Shown here piece by piece: positions 12,970 through 25,700 of a DNA stretch of 64,000 nucleotides. The stretch's first letter is position 1, and the number at the start of each line of letters is the position of its first letter. The DNA is from Prunella strophiata (taxonomy: Eukaryota > Chordata > Aves > Passeriformes > Prunellidae). Made by a program: the position numbers and the translations under genes. Under the pieces are notes generated by a model that worked only from the letters and a program-made list of their open reading frames with translations, was not told the DNA's origin and did no database searches. The stretch spans positions 27,686,597 through 27,750,596 of the forward strand of contig JAZBQD010000001.1 of NCBI GenBank assembly GCA_036583965.1. The letters are read 5' to 3'.

Positions 12970-13400
12970 TTATCTGACTCAGAACAGGTTTTTTCGTGGT
13001 TGCAGAAAGAAACGGACTTTCAGCAGGAACAAAGTGCAAAGCCTTGTTCCCGTGCAGGGTTTTTGCTGCCCTCTGCGTTTAAAGCGGTACAACACCGCCC
13101 TGTCATGACTTGCAGTTTGAGACACATGCGGAAGGCATCACCACGACATTAAAAGAAAATAATTCATTAAAAGCCGAGGGGGAGGGAGAATCAGCTGTGC
13201 CAAGCTCTCAGCTCGAGAGTGCCACCTGCTGAGAGCGCTCCAGGGCACGGAGCAGCTCCTGGGCACTGCCCGGGTGGGATCTGTCACATCCTGCCTTGTC
13301 CCACACTCCCCAGCAAGGTTTCTTCCCTCCCCTGGCCGCCTCTCGTCCTCCTTTGGAGATGGACAAACACTGTCAGGGACAGTCTGTCCAGAAATCAGCC
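12970..13400. promoter_or_regulatory. small CpG-enriched segment, possible regulatory element
   Basis: About 15 CpG dinucleotides fall within some 430 bp, whereas the flanking kilobases have almost none. The segment has an E-box (CCACCTGC at about 13221-13228), an inverted repeat with arms GCTCTCAG and CTGAGAGC at about 13204-13236, and a CTGCCCTCTG string near 13067 that partly resembles a CTCF core. No exon or start codon is supported. An enhancer, a weak promoter or a decayed GC-rich repeat are all possible. The call rests on composition only. Confidence 0.3.
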
Positions 13401-16400
13401 TAAGTGCAAATGAATTGTGCTTTAGAAGGTGAATGTTACCCATCTGTCTCTTCCTCACTGATTACAACAGTGGATTTAAAGGATCTGTCTTAAAATCTTT
13501 CCATATTTATTCTTAATATGGTCTCTTTCCTTAGCTTAATCAGACTTTTGTCATCCTGTATTAATAAATGCTAGTAGTTTATGCAATAGGAGCTTTTCCT
13601 TTGTTACAGCTGAAACAAGCTATTTCAGAGAGAGATAAAACCACACTGTATGAAGGAAGGAAAGGAAGCAGACAAAACATGGTTTTTACTGTCAAGCTCA
13701 TAAAACTGAAGAAACTACAGGTCTTCTGTAAGTGAATGCTTGTATTTTCACATCAAAAAATCTCATTCTGTGTCAACACTACTCAGCTTCTACATCAGGT
13801 AACAAAACCTTCCTATTAAACCTCAAAACAAAATTCTTACAAACAGGGTCAAGTACTGACAAAGGGCAAATATTGAGATGAGAAATCCTCTTTGGGACTG
13901 GATTTATTTCACCATAGTGACATATCCACTCAGAAATGGGGGTGAGGATGTCCTCAAGCACCTGAAAGGAGTGCAGGCAACAGAAATCTTTCATCTCCAG
14001 AAGACTTGGACTACTGTTTGTAAGGCTATCCCTCTATGCATATACTCAGCATTACTATTCACATACAAGTCCTGAAACATGGAAAATTCAGGAAACTGAA
14101 GCACATGAGTTTGCTTTTTCTTCCCTGCAACATCTCGTGACAGAGTAAAATGAGAGGCAAAACCACAAACCACACATCATCTTCCAAAGTAATGGAAGCA
14201 TCAAGAAGGAAAAGGCTACAGAGTGATCTGTTTCATGGTTTTTAAACTGTGTTTCCTGGTGTGGAAGTGAAGCCTACATGAATAACCTGTTAGCAAGTCT
14301 AATTCAGGGAGTGTTCTGAAGAGAAAAATAAAGTGCAGCTCTCAGAGTTTGTAGTGCACAGCCTCCAGAGGTACAGCAAGGAAGGATATCTTGACCCACA
14401 CATTTTAAAGTGAAACTGGTAAACTCAGTCAACTGCCAAGACCTATCATGTAAACCACACCCATAGAAAGCTCCCAGTTTCCACTGCACTGAACCAGCAT
14501 ATCAGATCTAAGGATTCTCCTTGAAGTCTTTGTAGGTACTTGAGGAAAACAAAATGAAGGGCAGGAAGAGAGAGAGAAAATTCTGATGATTTAGGCTTGT
14601 CATGCATATTTCATTACAAAGAGTATTAATTGGACCCCATGAAATAAATCTGTCATAATTTTCCATAATCATAAAACTACAAAATCAAGTGTTTTGATCC
14701 ACTGTATTTTGTTTTATCTGAATTTTCTGTTCTAATCCTCATGATCTATGAGCAAATGAAAACTGAACACTGCACCAAGCTTTCTCATTAAGGCATTTCT
14801 GTGTAGTTGTGGTGGTTTTTTTTCTTTCAAATGCTGTGTTCCAAGAAATCATATCACCAAAATTGCCTGGTCCCCTTGCCCACCATGGCACTTAAATATG
14901 GACATAGTTTACTCCCCCATTCAAAGGGGTTCTTTCACATAAATATTCAGTTCTGAAGCAGCAGTGATGCCCCCTCATGATGCATGAGATTACAAGTTCC
15001 TACACAATTTAGCTGAAGGAGGGTTCTCTAGACTCAGGCCATCTCCTTGCTTTTTAAAATCTTCCAAGGGGGTGAAGAGAAAAATAAAAAATATTTTTTT
15101 TTCTATGATGAAAAATGAATTACAGTCTGAAGAGCAAATAACAACAGTGTGTGAACTACTTATATCAACTCATGGGCAGACTACCATTGAGCATCACAGT
15201 ATTATCCCAGTCTTCCTTCCATCTTTATTCCTTTGTGTAACTGTGACATGAACTTTCAGGAGCTCATGGTATGTGAAAGCTTGCATGTGTGACATGCAGA
15301 ACTATTTTAATAAGTATTTTTAATTTAATTGTCTATAGTAGGCCATACAAGACATCCTGTTCTACAAGCAAAATCTTCCAAAGGAGAAAAAGGTTCTGGT
15401 TTTTTTTTTCTTGATTTCTTTCACCATATACTAGCAAATGCAATGGTATTTTGGAGAATGATTAATGTATTTGTCAGGTGAATTTACTTAATTTTCCTAG
15501 ATGTGTTTCTATCTACACTAATGCTATCCTGATGATTATTCTGTCAAAATATAATTTTCCTTTTAGTTTCAAATGATGAGGAAATTTTCTTATAGTTACA
15601 AGCAGGATGACAGTGTCAGTTGACTTTAATTTTGCTTGTGTAAAAGTGAATGCACAAGTACATATGGAATAAATGTATTGAAGTGACCAGCTGGGCAGAT
15701 AACCACTAATGTCAGTGCAGTAACTTCTGTAAGATGTTATCTTAAATAATAAACCAATATATCCATTCAGTGTCACATAGAGGCCACTAGAACAAACTAG
15801 TGAATTCTATCCTGCATAAATTGTGTGGTAGGAAGGTAAAGGTAGAAGCCATTTCCTTGGTATTTAATACATATTATCAGGCTGGAATGTATTAAAGTTT
15901 TCTGACATACCTCCTACCTAAAAAAAAACCCAAAACCCCTCAAATTCTAGCCTACACTTCAAGTCAGTGTTATTTTTCTTCATAGTATTATTCAGCCAGA
16001 AATGAAGGAAAGGGAAAAGGGAGTCACATCCAAAACAATGAGGATAGACAGAATAGCCTCAAACAGAGAATCATATAAAATAATTCCTTAATAATCTATT
16101 TTATTCATGACCTTGTTTTTCTTTATACTTCTAAAGGGGACAACATCAATTTGTTTGAGTTCAAATTCATTACAACTTCAGATCTCATTAACTGCCAACA
16201 CAATATCAGAGCAAATGTTTTCAATCTCTTGGTTTTGGAAAGATGTTTCTGCTGAGGGGAATTTATGCAAAATTTTGCAAAGAAAAACCTCACTCATTTT
16301 TCAAGATAACTTTTTTCTGCCTCTGGATGGTGCTGGCAGAGGGAATGAAAAGCTCCTCTCTATGGAATTTCAGTGCTCTGTCTTGGTGAGGCATGTGAGC

Positions 16401-16744
16401 AGCCTGGTGCAGAGTCAAGGGATGCCAGGGCTATGCACAGAACAACATGACAATGGAAAGCAGAAAATGTTCTCATGCAGAGCAGCATTCCCAGGCACAG
16501 CAGCAGCCAGGACTGTGCAGGGCTGGGCACCCAGAGCACACTCAGTATCACCTTCCCTGGCCCTTCACAGCATGTGCTGCCACCTGGCAGCATTATTCCC
16601 ACTCTACAAACAGAGCCAAGCCTCAGAACCCAGGTAATCTGACAGAGGTACCAAACCTTTCATAAGGCTGACCTTACTAAATTAGATTCCAGATAGATTT
16701 CATCACCTCAGTTCTTACACAATGCCTGTGCAAAGAAAAGCAAA
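13401..16744. other. noncoding, nothing recognised
   Basis: No exon-like frame with splice sites was found. A POU/SOX-like string around 14602-14625 (ATGCATATTTCATTACAAAG) could belong to an enhancer, but a single match proves nothing. The 176-codon plus-strand frame at 16107-16637 shows no domain and changes composition halfway, so it was not called. Confidence 0.55.
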
Positions 16745-16788
16745 CATACATGTAATATATGACTAGATAGTCATATATTACATATATG
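16745..16788. repeat. 44-bp near-perfect palindrome
   Basis: The left arm at 16750-16765 (ATGTAATATATGACTA) and right arm at 16768-16783 (TAGTCATATATTACAT) are perfect reverse complements separated by only GA. After one mismatch the pairing continues for four more bases on each side (CATA and TATG). The two-base spacer is too short for a normal hairpin RNA loop, so a cruciform-capable DNA palindrome or fused terminal inverted repeats is more likely than a microRNA precursor. Confidence 0.85.
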
Positions 16789-19700
16789 GGGTAGAATACC
16801 CATTTTGTTTGGTAATAAGAGCTTTCAAATGTGAGGTTTCCCTGTAGAACTTCAATAGAAATCTGCTTATCTATTAAAATGCTGTTTGCCTTGTCCTTGG
16901 GATTTTATCTGAAACATTTATTCTTGTAAAATTCTATATGAACCTTAATAAATTTTCTCTAAGACCTCAGGCACTAGCCTTACTGCTGTGTTTGTTACAT
17001 CTCAACCAATGTTACAAGACTGTCACAGGAAAATTTCCTGAATAATCTTAGACTAGAAAATAACTTTTAAAACCATGTTGGATAAATGAAATTAATATTT
17101 GATTGGAAAAAGCCAGAATGCTCTCAGAAGAGCACATTAAGGATGAGAGCCTACACACTCTGTGTAGGAAACTGGCATGAATAGTAGTAAAGATGTGAAG
17201 AATAAGTGAGCCAGGATAAGAGCACCATGATCTGTAACCAAGATGATTTGGTGCATTTATTTATGCATTTACAACAGGAGGAACAGTAATAAAGTTCATG
17301 TCTTTCTAGATCAAGCTCTTCAAAAGAACCTGACCAGGAATATGCACCCACTAGGAATTTCACATGCATTCAACAACCAACATTCCCTACAGCACTTCCC
17401 AGTCAAGTACTTCTGCTATAATCTGATTCCCCATCAACACTGCTCCCATGAGTTCCACCTGTGTAATCCATTCTTTTGACAGCCCTGCAATTTGCCCAAA
17501 CATGTGACTTGCCCAACAACTTTGTCTTACAACTGCTTTGGCATCATGTAAATGAGACACTGACCTTACCACTGTTATGCCAACCACTGTTGCACCAAAG
17601 CAGAAAAACACTTTGAAATCACAACTACAGACTGTGATGCCTGTCCAGGCAGGGACATGAGGTCAAAAGGTCACCATTACAAAGTGGATTGTCCTACATA
17701 TAACCAGATATGAGAAAAATTTCAATATATCAGAGACACCTGATACAGGACAAAGGTCTCATCTTGCAAGCTATTGATGAGTCTGCATTTGGGATTTCTT
17801 CTTTTTTTTTATTTTTACTTTTTTGAGTTTTTCCATACTCAGTCTCATCATAGACTATCAGTCTTCTAAACTTCTTTGTAAACATTTTTTTTCAAAGTTT
17901 GGAGTCAAACCATCGTGAAGGTTTTTATCTTTTTTAAAGATTGCCATTTTGTACTTGTTGAATTGCTAAAATAAACAGCATTGCCTTAGTGCTCTTCAGA
18001 CTGGATTTTTCTGTGTGCCTACAAAATTTCTACTGAAGTACAGCACTGATTACCTAAAATGCACCAAAATTTACCTGATTTGCTTTCAGTTCTCCTGACC
18101 TCATTTTGCAGGGTGCCAACAGAAATTCTTGATTGTAATAGAAGTAGGCAAGAGATTGCAAGAAATCTCTATGGCAGGGATCAGGGCAGCACAAAATCAG
18201 AAACACAGGACTGCCAGAGAATTGATTAAGGGTCTTGACCCTTAACCATGGGGTATCAGAGCCAGATGAAACAGTGAAAGCCAGCTTTATTACTCCACTC
18301 AAGCTCTAGTCACAGCAGAAGCAGCATGAAGCTCTCTCTCTACATGGCAACTCTGACACTGAACTTTGTAATAGTTACTTGTAATCATGTGCTCCAAAAG
18401 CAAGGGAACATACATACCAGGTTCCACTGCACCTATTTCAAGGATAAACACCTACATGGCACTAGGAACTTCCTGGGAAGTTGCAACTCATAAAGATTTT
18501 AGTATATAACAAAAAATAGGGTGATTTATTTATTTAGCTAAATGTACTCAATATTTTCCTCTCTGCCATAATATTATTCCTTTTTAAGCTACTACTTCTG
18601 GTTTAAAGCAATTCAAAACTACAGCAAGAGGAAAAAGTTACTTTGCTTTAATGGAAAATTTGTAGGCAATTTGCTACAAGATGGAAAATTTTATATCACT
18701 TTTTTTCTAATTTCTCCTTTTATTTTACCTTCATCTCAGCTACTTATAAAAATCAAAAACAATTTTAATTAAAAAAACATCACCCTACAAGGCTTTTGTT
18801 GAATGTATCAAATACTTTTGAGGACACATGGCACCAATATCCATTTAGGGATAGATAGAGTCATAATCATGCAAAATGAATGAATACCTCAAATGTTCAT
18901 AAAAGTAACAGCACTTACAATGGTAACATTAAGAATTTTTGAAGTCCTTTTATGGTCCCAGGCCATCAAATCAGGCCTTAAAACACACTGATAGTGTATC
19001 ATTGAAATTAATGAAAGGACTCTTGAGAATTTGGCTGATTCAGACATAGATCTTGTGAAAAATCAGCAGCAGAACTTTTCAGCTCTCACTCTCCATATTC
19101 TTATGAGGAAGAAACCAGTCATGCTGCTAAAATTGAAGTCACTAAGTCCCAGTAGGAACTTAGAAGCCACAAAGGATGCATATACAAGGCTTTCTGTCCC
19201 ACATCTCCAGCATGAAGGAGGTCCTTTAGAGAACATGTGGAAATTAATTATCATGTTGATCTACTATCACTAAAGCTGTGTCAATGTTTTATTAAACAGC
19301 AGCTTTTGACTTAGCTGAAAAAATGAACATATGTGACTTGTAACTCTCAATGTTACTAAAACAAAGCAAACAAACAAAGTCATTTTGTCTTCACTACAGC
19401 TCTTGCTTTTATCGAGGCAAATCTTAGTAGAAGCACATTCAGTTAACAAGAAGCTTTAATTTCAAGGCCTAATGCACATGAAGTCTCAGGAAATAAAATA
19501 TATCACAGCTTGAATGTGGCATTCTTCCTTTTTAACACATAAAAAGATATTTGCTTCTTCGCCATCAGACACACAAACCCCCATGGGTCAGAAGAAACAG
19601 TTATTGCAACAGTAGGCATTTATTCTATTAAAGAATTTCTGAAATGTTGGAAAGACTTTTCTCAGAGTTAACAGTGTGATGAAAAACCACATATTGGGCA

Positions 19701-22700
19701 AGTGGAATCAGTTTTGGTGCTGGAGTTGAAAAAACACAGGCTTACGAAAAAGATGTTAAATCCTCAAAACATTCTCTACTCACTACTAAAAGCAGAAATT
19801 GAGTCTTTGATGTAGAAATCTTTATTTACAATTAAAATAATTATCTTACTTTCCTTAATTCAATTCTTTTGACTTTTTCTGAAAGAAAAATAACACTGCA
19901 TCTGAACTACTACTGAAAGGCATGATTATCCACTTCTAAGTTTGCTTTAGTTGCTGCTTAATGTTCATTAATTATTTTCATGTTTAAAAGACTTTTTCTC
20001 CCCTGTAATGCTAGAACTTAGTTCTCAGATAAACTGTAGCTCCCAAGAAGGAAACCTGGCATGCCAATTTTATCTTAGTGTTGATGCTTCTGTTGCTACA
20101 GCTCCATGGGAGAAAGTCTCAGCTGGCATTCATGGCTACAGTTCAGCTGATCCTATGGAAGCTTGGCAACCCACACTCAAGGTCTGATATTTGATTATGA
20201 GAATCTGCAAAACTCTGTTCTGTTGTGAGATACAGAGTCCAGTTCAGAAGAGAGTATTGACTACTTCCAGCTGCCTTCCTCTAAACTGTTAATCAATAAC
20301 TAATTAGTCATTTAGATTTACCTCAAAATAAATTCTGCTTGAAGAGTATTTTCCCTAACCCTGTAGCAGTCTCAGCCTCCAACAAAGATTCTCACTGAAG
20401 TGAGGCAGTTCCCAGGAATATCTCAGAAAAAAACCCCACATGGACAAAGGTCTGCTCTATCCCCTTAAAAGCCAACATGTTCCACCTGCAAAATTCAAGC
20501 CACAGGGTTATCACCAGAGCTCATCAAGGGCACACATTATCACCATTCTAACATAATAGTGAGCTTTGTCATTTGAGCATGTAAAAAAAAAAGCTCCTAA
20601 ATCCAACAGATTGCTAAACTGAACTGCATCAGCACAGAGAAAACCTCAGGAACAGCACTTTGACACCATTCAGCCAGGGTTGCCATCTCCACCCAGTGCA
20701 GTGTTTTCCTGAGTTCCTATGCAGGACCTCTATTTTGAAGGGTCCTTGCATGGAATTCAGAGATGTGCTTCATGTACCAGTGCCTTACACCTAGCAGCTT
20801 ACCCCTGAGGATTTACATATGCCCTAATCAATTTCTCCAAACAATTGCAGCAGGATAAAACATACTGAATGGTTTTTTATACCTTTGTCCTCACTTTATT
20901 TCCTTGCACATGTCCAGTGACAATATCCAGGCTCTAACAGTGCAGACATTATTGTTTCAATTCATAAATAAATACTAGCAAATAACCACCCATGCAACAG
21001 TGTTGGTCCATTGTTAAACTGAAAATTATGGAGCAAAGATAGCTTTTTCAACTTACATAATTCATACTTTATTATTTGGCTACCATTTTCCACCATCTCA
21101 TTTAATTGGGGATTTCCTGCAACATGTATTTCACTAAAAACATAATTTTTCACTAAAACAATATTTCACTAAATCATAATTTACCCACTGCCTTGTAACT
21201 TACAATCAAAGTACATGCATTTACAATGTGTAATAACTAATAAAAAATACAGGCACACCTGTGCCCTTGCCCTCTCCCTACCCCTTCATTACGGAACAGG
21301 CAAATTTTTTGATTTTGTGGGGTACATTTGCCTTTCCAAATTCATTTATGCAAACTGGCTTAGTTTTGCTTAATAGTAAATAAACCCTTCTAGAATTCAG
21401 TCTGGGACTATGATTTTCCTGTACTAACACCTTTCAATATTGTCTCCATGCCCTAATTCAGAGAAGGAGCACAGCCTATCTGGTAGTCAGAGCCATCACT
21501 CACAATTTTCTGAGACACTTCTGTTAATTTCCTTCATAAGTTTAGGGTGTGGAAATAAAGAAAATAATTATTCATTATTCAGTGTTTTTCACATACATCT
21601 ATGTCTAGCGTGGAACCTTGGCAAGTACCACACCCATTTTGTAGCATACAAGTTAATTTCCATCTTTGAAAACGTTCCTTTATGCATATTTTAATCCTAA
21701 TATTGATGCTGTGAGACAGGTTTTAAAAAAACTCTATTGTTCTGTGGGCTCTAGTCTACTTTTTTCTGAACTCAGTTCTTTTATACAAAGATTTCTGGGA
21801 GTGCCTGAATACATGCATGCATGCAGAGAGTGACAGCAATGAAATGCAGTGAGCCTGTAAGATTAATAAAATCACAGCTGGAAGGAGCTCCCCCAGAAAC
21901 ACAGTACCTATACTTGTGTTTTGAGACCAGAAGCTGATCCTGATATGGAGGGAAAAGTGTGATTGAAATTGCAAAAGCAGAGGGAGAAAAGCGAACCTAT
22001 TTTTAAAAGAGCAAGAAGTACCTGAGAATTAGAGATCACCCAGCTGAATGAGATATTTGGGAAGATCCTGGACGACTTGCAGCATTCTGAGAACAGTGAT
22101 AAGTAAATATAATAATCTCCTCTGTGATGTAAACAAAACATCTCCCTAGAGCAAGTGACTTTCCTTCTAGCAGGCTTAGTGAACAAGGTTAAGCAATAGG
22201 TGGGCCACCCCTTAGATTTAATGAGGCATTTGACACTGGCATTAAAATAAAGTGGAAACATTTGGAGGTGGACCATGAAATCATCTCAATAATTAGCAGG
22301 CTTTGACTTATCAGACTAAGAGACTTTGAGATCTTTCAGAAGTCTGCCCTGTGATTACTTTTTTTTTTTAGTCTATTCAAGCTATAATATCTATAAATTA
22401 TTTGAGTAAGTAAATAGCACAGAAAATTCACACGTCCCATTGTACTGGGATAATTTGAAAGCATATTGAAGGAAAGTACTAAAATTTAGAATAACCCTGG
22501 TAAGCCAGAAAAATGCTTTAGAGACAGTAAGAAAAATTCAATTAGGACCTGAGCAAAGCACAGCCCATAATAAAGAGAAATAAAGAGTGTAAATACAAAG
22601 AAGGGAAACAAATCATCAGGTTTAACCAGGGAAGATTCTGGTTGTTAAGATTAAACCAGAATAATATTCAGTTTATTCTGAACTGTATTAACAGGAATAT

Positions 22701-25700
22701 TGTAAATCTGAAATGGATAAAATTGCTCTGCTTTTCATCATCCTGCTGAGAGCCCAGCTAGAACCCTGACTGTAGTTTGGCCTGTCTGCTTAAGGCAGAC
22801 AAAAGCAAATTACCAAAACCTGAAGAGAACATTAAGAGTCAAAGGTTTAAAACTGTGAACTAAAAGGAAAGGCTGCCATGAATTCAGCAGGGTTACTCTA
22901 GAGAAGAGGGATTTTACAGGCAACATGACAACAGTTCCATAATATGAAAGCTGGTAAAAATGCTATAGCAATAAATTGTTCCCCAGTCTCATGGGAAGGA
23001 GGAAAAAAAGAAACAAATTTTGCCAGCTGAAGAGATTTCAGATGAAGCCTGGCAAACAAATTTTTAATTTGCAGTGTTTCTGTGTCTATCATTAGTGTCC
23101 AGGGAAGTTGTGCCACTGCTTAGAAAGTAAGGGACAAAACATCTGTCATTAATGCTATCTCACTGAAAGGAGACAAGCTGAATAAAAAGGTCCCTTTCTA
23201 GTGCTACACTAGATTTGTAAGCATTCTTTTTCTAAAAAGACACAAAACAAAATACTGAAAAATATTGTACACTGCTGGTACTTGCAGTTTCACAGTAAAC
23301 ATGTCAAGCTGTTTTTTCTCCATCTTAAAATAACTGAAAGCCCAGATGGTCCCTGAAGTGCTTAAATTGCATTGATCATCACCTGTTCTGCATAGTACAT
23401 TCTTTTGCACATTCAAGCTGTGAGCACTGTACACATTCATGCAGCTTTACAGCAAGAATGATAGGTAATAGTAACTTTTCCCAGGCTTATGTGTATGCCA
23501 CCCCTGAATAGAAAATTTTACCATTAGTGGCTTGTTCATTCTTTAAGCTTATTTTTAAGCCATTGAAAGAGTTTGAGTAACAGCTAAGTTATTTTCTGCT
23601 ATTCAAAACAAATATTTTAAATCTGCCTAGTGTATTGTAGACAAATTGTGTAAAAGAGATATGAAATATTCACAGTAGACATGTTCTTTTTTAAATCCTA
23701 GTTCAGAATGTCCATTGCTATCATGTCTGAAGCCCATGAAATATGTGCTGGGGCTGTTTTATTCCTCATTTAATTACTTGCTTTAAGAAGACAACAACGC
23801 TGGTTTTAATGCTGATTTCTCAGGGAAATGTCAATACTGCATAATTTCTCTCTAATGATATTTGGGGGGAAGAGTGCAATTTTTTTAATTAGTAAATGTT
23901 ACTAATAATGCTGTGTTTTTCAAGCCATTATGTCAGTAATTTAGCCTTGGCAGTGCTGTGGTGTATTACAAGCATGTCCCCAAAATTAAGGACTCCTTAA
24001 CAATCTTACTGTCTCTGCAAATATTTGCTTAAGCTGCACAAAGAAGCAGGCAGACATTTACCTGCCTTCTCCTGACTGCTTGCTGAGTCACTTCCATCAG
24101 CCTCCATCCTCTATTTACTACTGTGACCAACTTCATGACTTAAGTTTTTCTCAACTTGCTCAAGTTGTGGGAGAAAAAACTCAGGAGACCACACCAAAAC
24201 CTGAGAACCTCCCCACAGACACACTCCTCCCCCTCAAACAACAAATCTATTCCTGGTGTCTTCATCCAGTGTTGGTGGCACAGCCAGAAGGTAGCAAGGT
24301 ACAGAAAGAAGATAAGTTGGTTACACAAATTCAGTTTTTCTGAATACTGAAGTAAAGAAAAGGAAGGGACAAACAGACTCAGGAGAGTCAAAAGCCAGCA
24401 AATTATTTAAGCAGTAACCTGATGTAAGAGACTGATATTCAAGTTCTTGTTTTTAAGCTGGCTCTCAATGGTATACATGGATATAAATATTTTTTATAGT
24501 CATCACAGCTGTGAAACTCTTGGTAAACTTCTTTCACGCTTCTAGTAAAATTTTAAAATACCAAATTTAATTTGAGATATCAAAAGAATATCCTAGTTTT
24601 AGTCCATCATGTAATTCATGAAAAAAACAACATAAGTTTCCTAATAGCACTTACCTGGAGACTGTGGGAGCTCACACAGTCAGAAGGACAACTCTTTGCA
24701 GTGATAATGGAGAAGAGAAGAAGCACCAGAAACAAATCATGAGGAAAGGGCAGCCTGACTCCTAGATGAGCTACTGTCTAGGCACTTGCTAGCAGGGATT
24801 GATTTTATTTTCACTTCATTTCAGTCCGTGAGACTTTTTCCCCTTGCACTGAAGTTTCCCATGCATTCCCAACAAAGTGAAAAGAGAATGAGGAGATGTC
24901 CTAAGTTTGCATGAACCCATGGGGATCCCAATGGATTGGTGGGGCAAGAGAGCACTCAGTTCTCATCACTCTCACCAGAGACAGCTGCTGTCCTCCAGCT
25001 GCTCCACATCCACCTGAGGCTGAGTCAGCCTAAAGGGCTGAAATATTTCTTAGTATTCCTCTCCTTTGAGGGCAAACACATTCCTGATCCTGCAGAAACA
25101 AATTCCTCTACACATCACTGGATCAAGAGCAGCATTTTGTGTTTTGGCAACACATCCCCACATCTTCTCAAAAAGATGGTGGTGGGACAGATAGGACCTA
25201 AACACTCTCTTAATTAGGCTGGGTTGCAGCATTGCATTTGTGTACTATATTTAACACACATAAAAAGTATTCAGAAATTGAGCATTCTTGTTGATAACCA
25301 TATTCAGATGCTTAATTTTCTTAGAAGCTCTAATCAAGAACTGTTGAGAAGGATTTTATCAAATAATATTGAAAGAAAGATTGTGCAAAAATTACTGATT
25401 TTGCATGCCTCAATTTTTTGCCCAAGTTCATTTGGAAAGAATTGCTCTGCAGAGCACTAGCAATTTTAAAACCTTATAAAATGTCTCTCTAACACAACAA
25501 GACAATGCAAAATTATTCATTATGTTTAAAAAGTTGGGCTGTGATGTGTTCCAAATCAAGATTGTGCTTGAAACTGAGATACAAATAAGTGAACAGCAAA
25601 GTGCTGCCAAAATGATCAGCCCTGTCTGCTATATTTCTTGGAAGGGCATACAGTCATCCTGGTCCATAAATGGCTACTAACATAAATGTTTCTACAAAAC

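Noticed and set aside
16107..16637. 176-codon plus-strand frame as a gene
   Set aside because: The AT-rich first half and GC-richer second half differ in composition, other frames are equally open in the second half, and no domain or splice context is visible.
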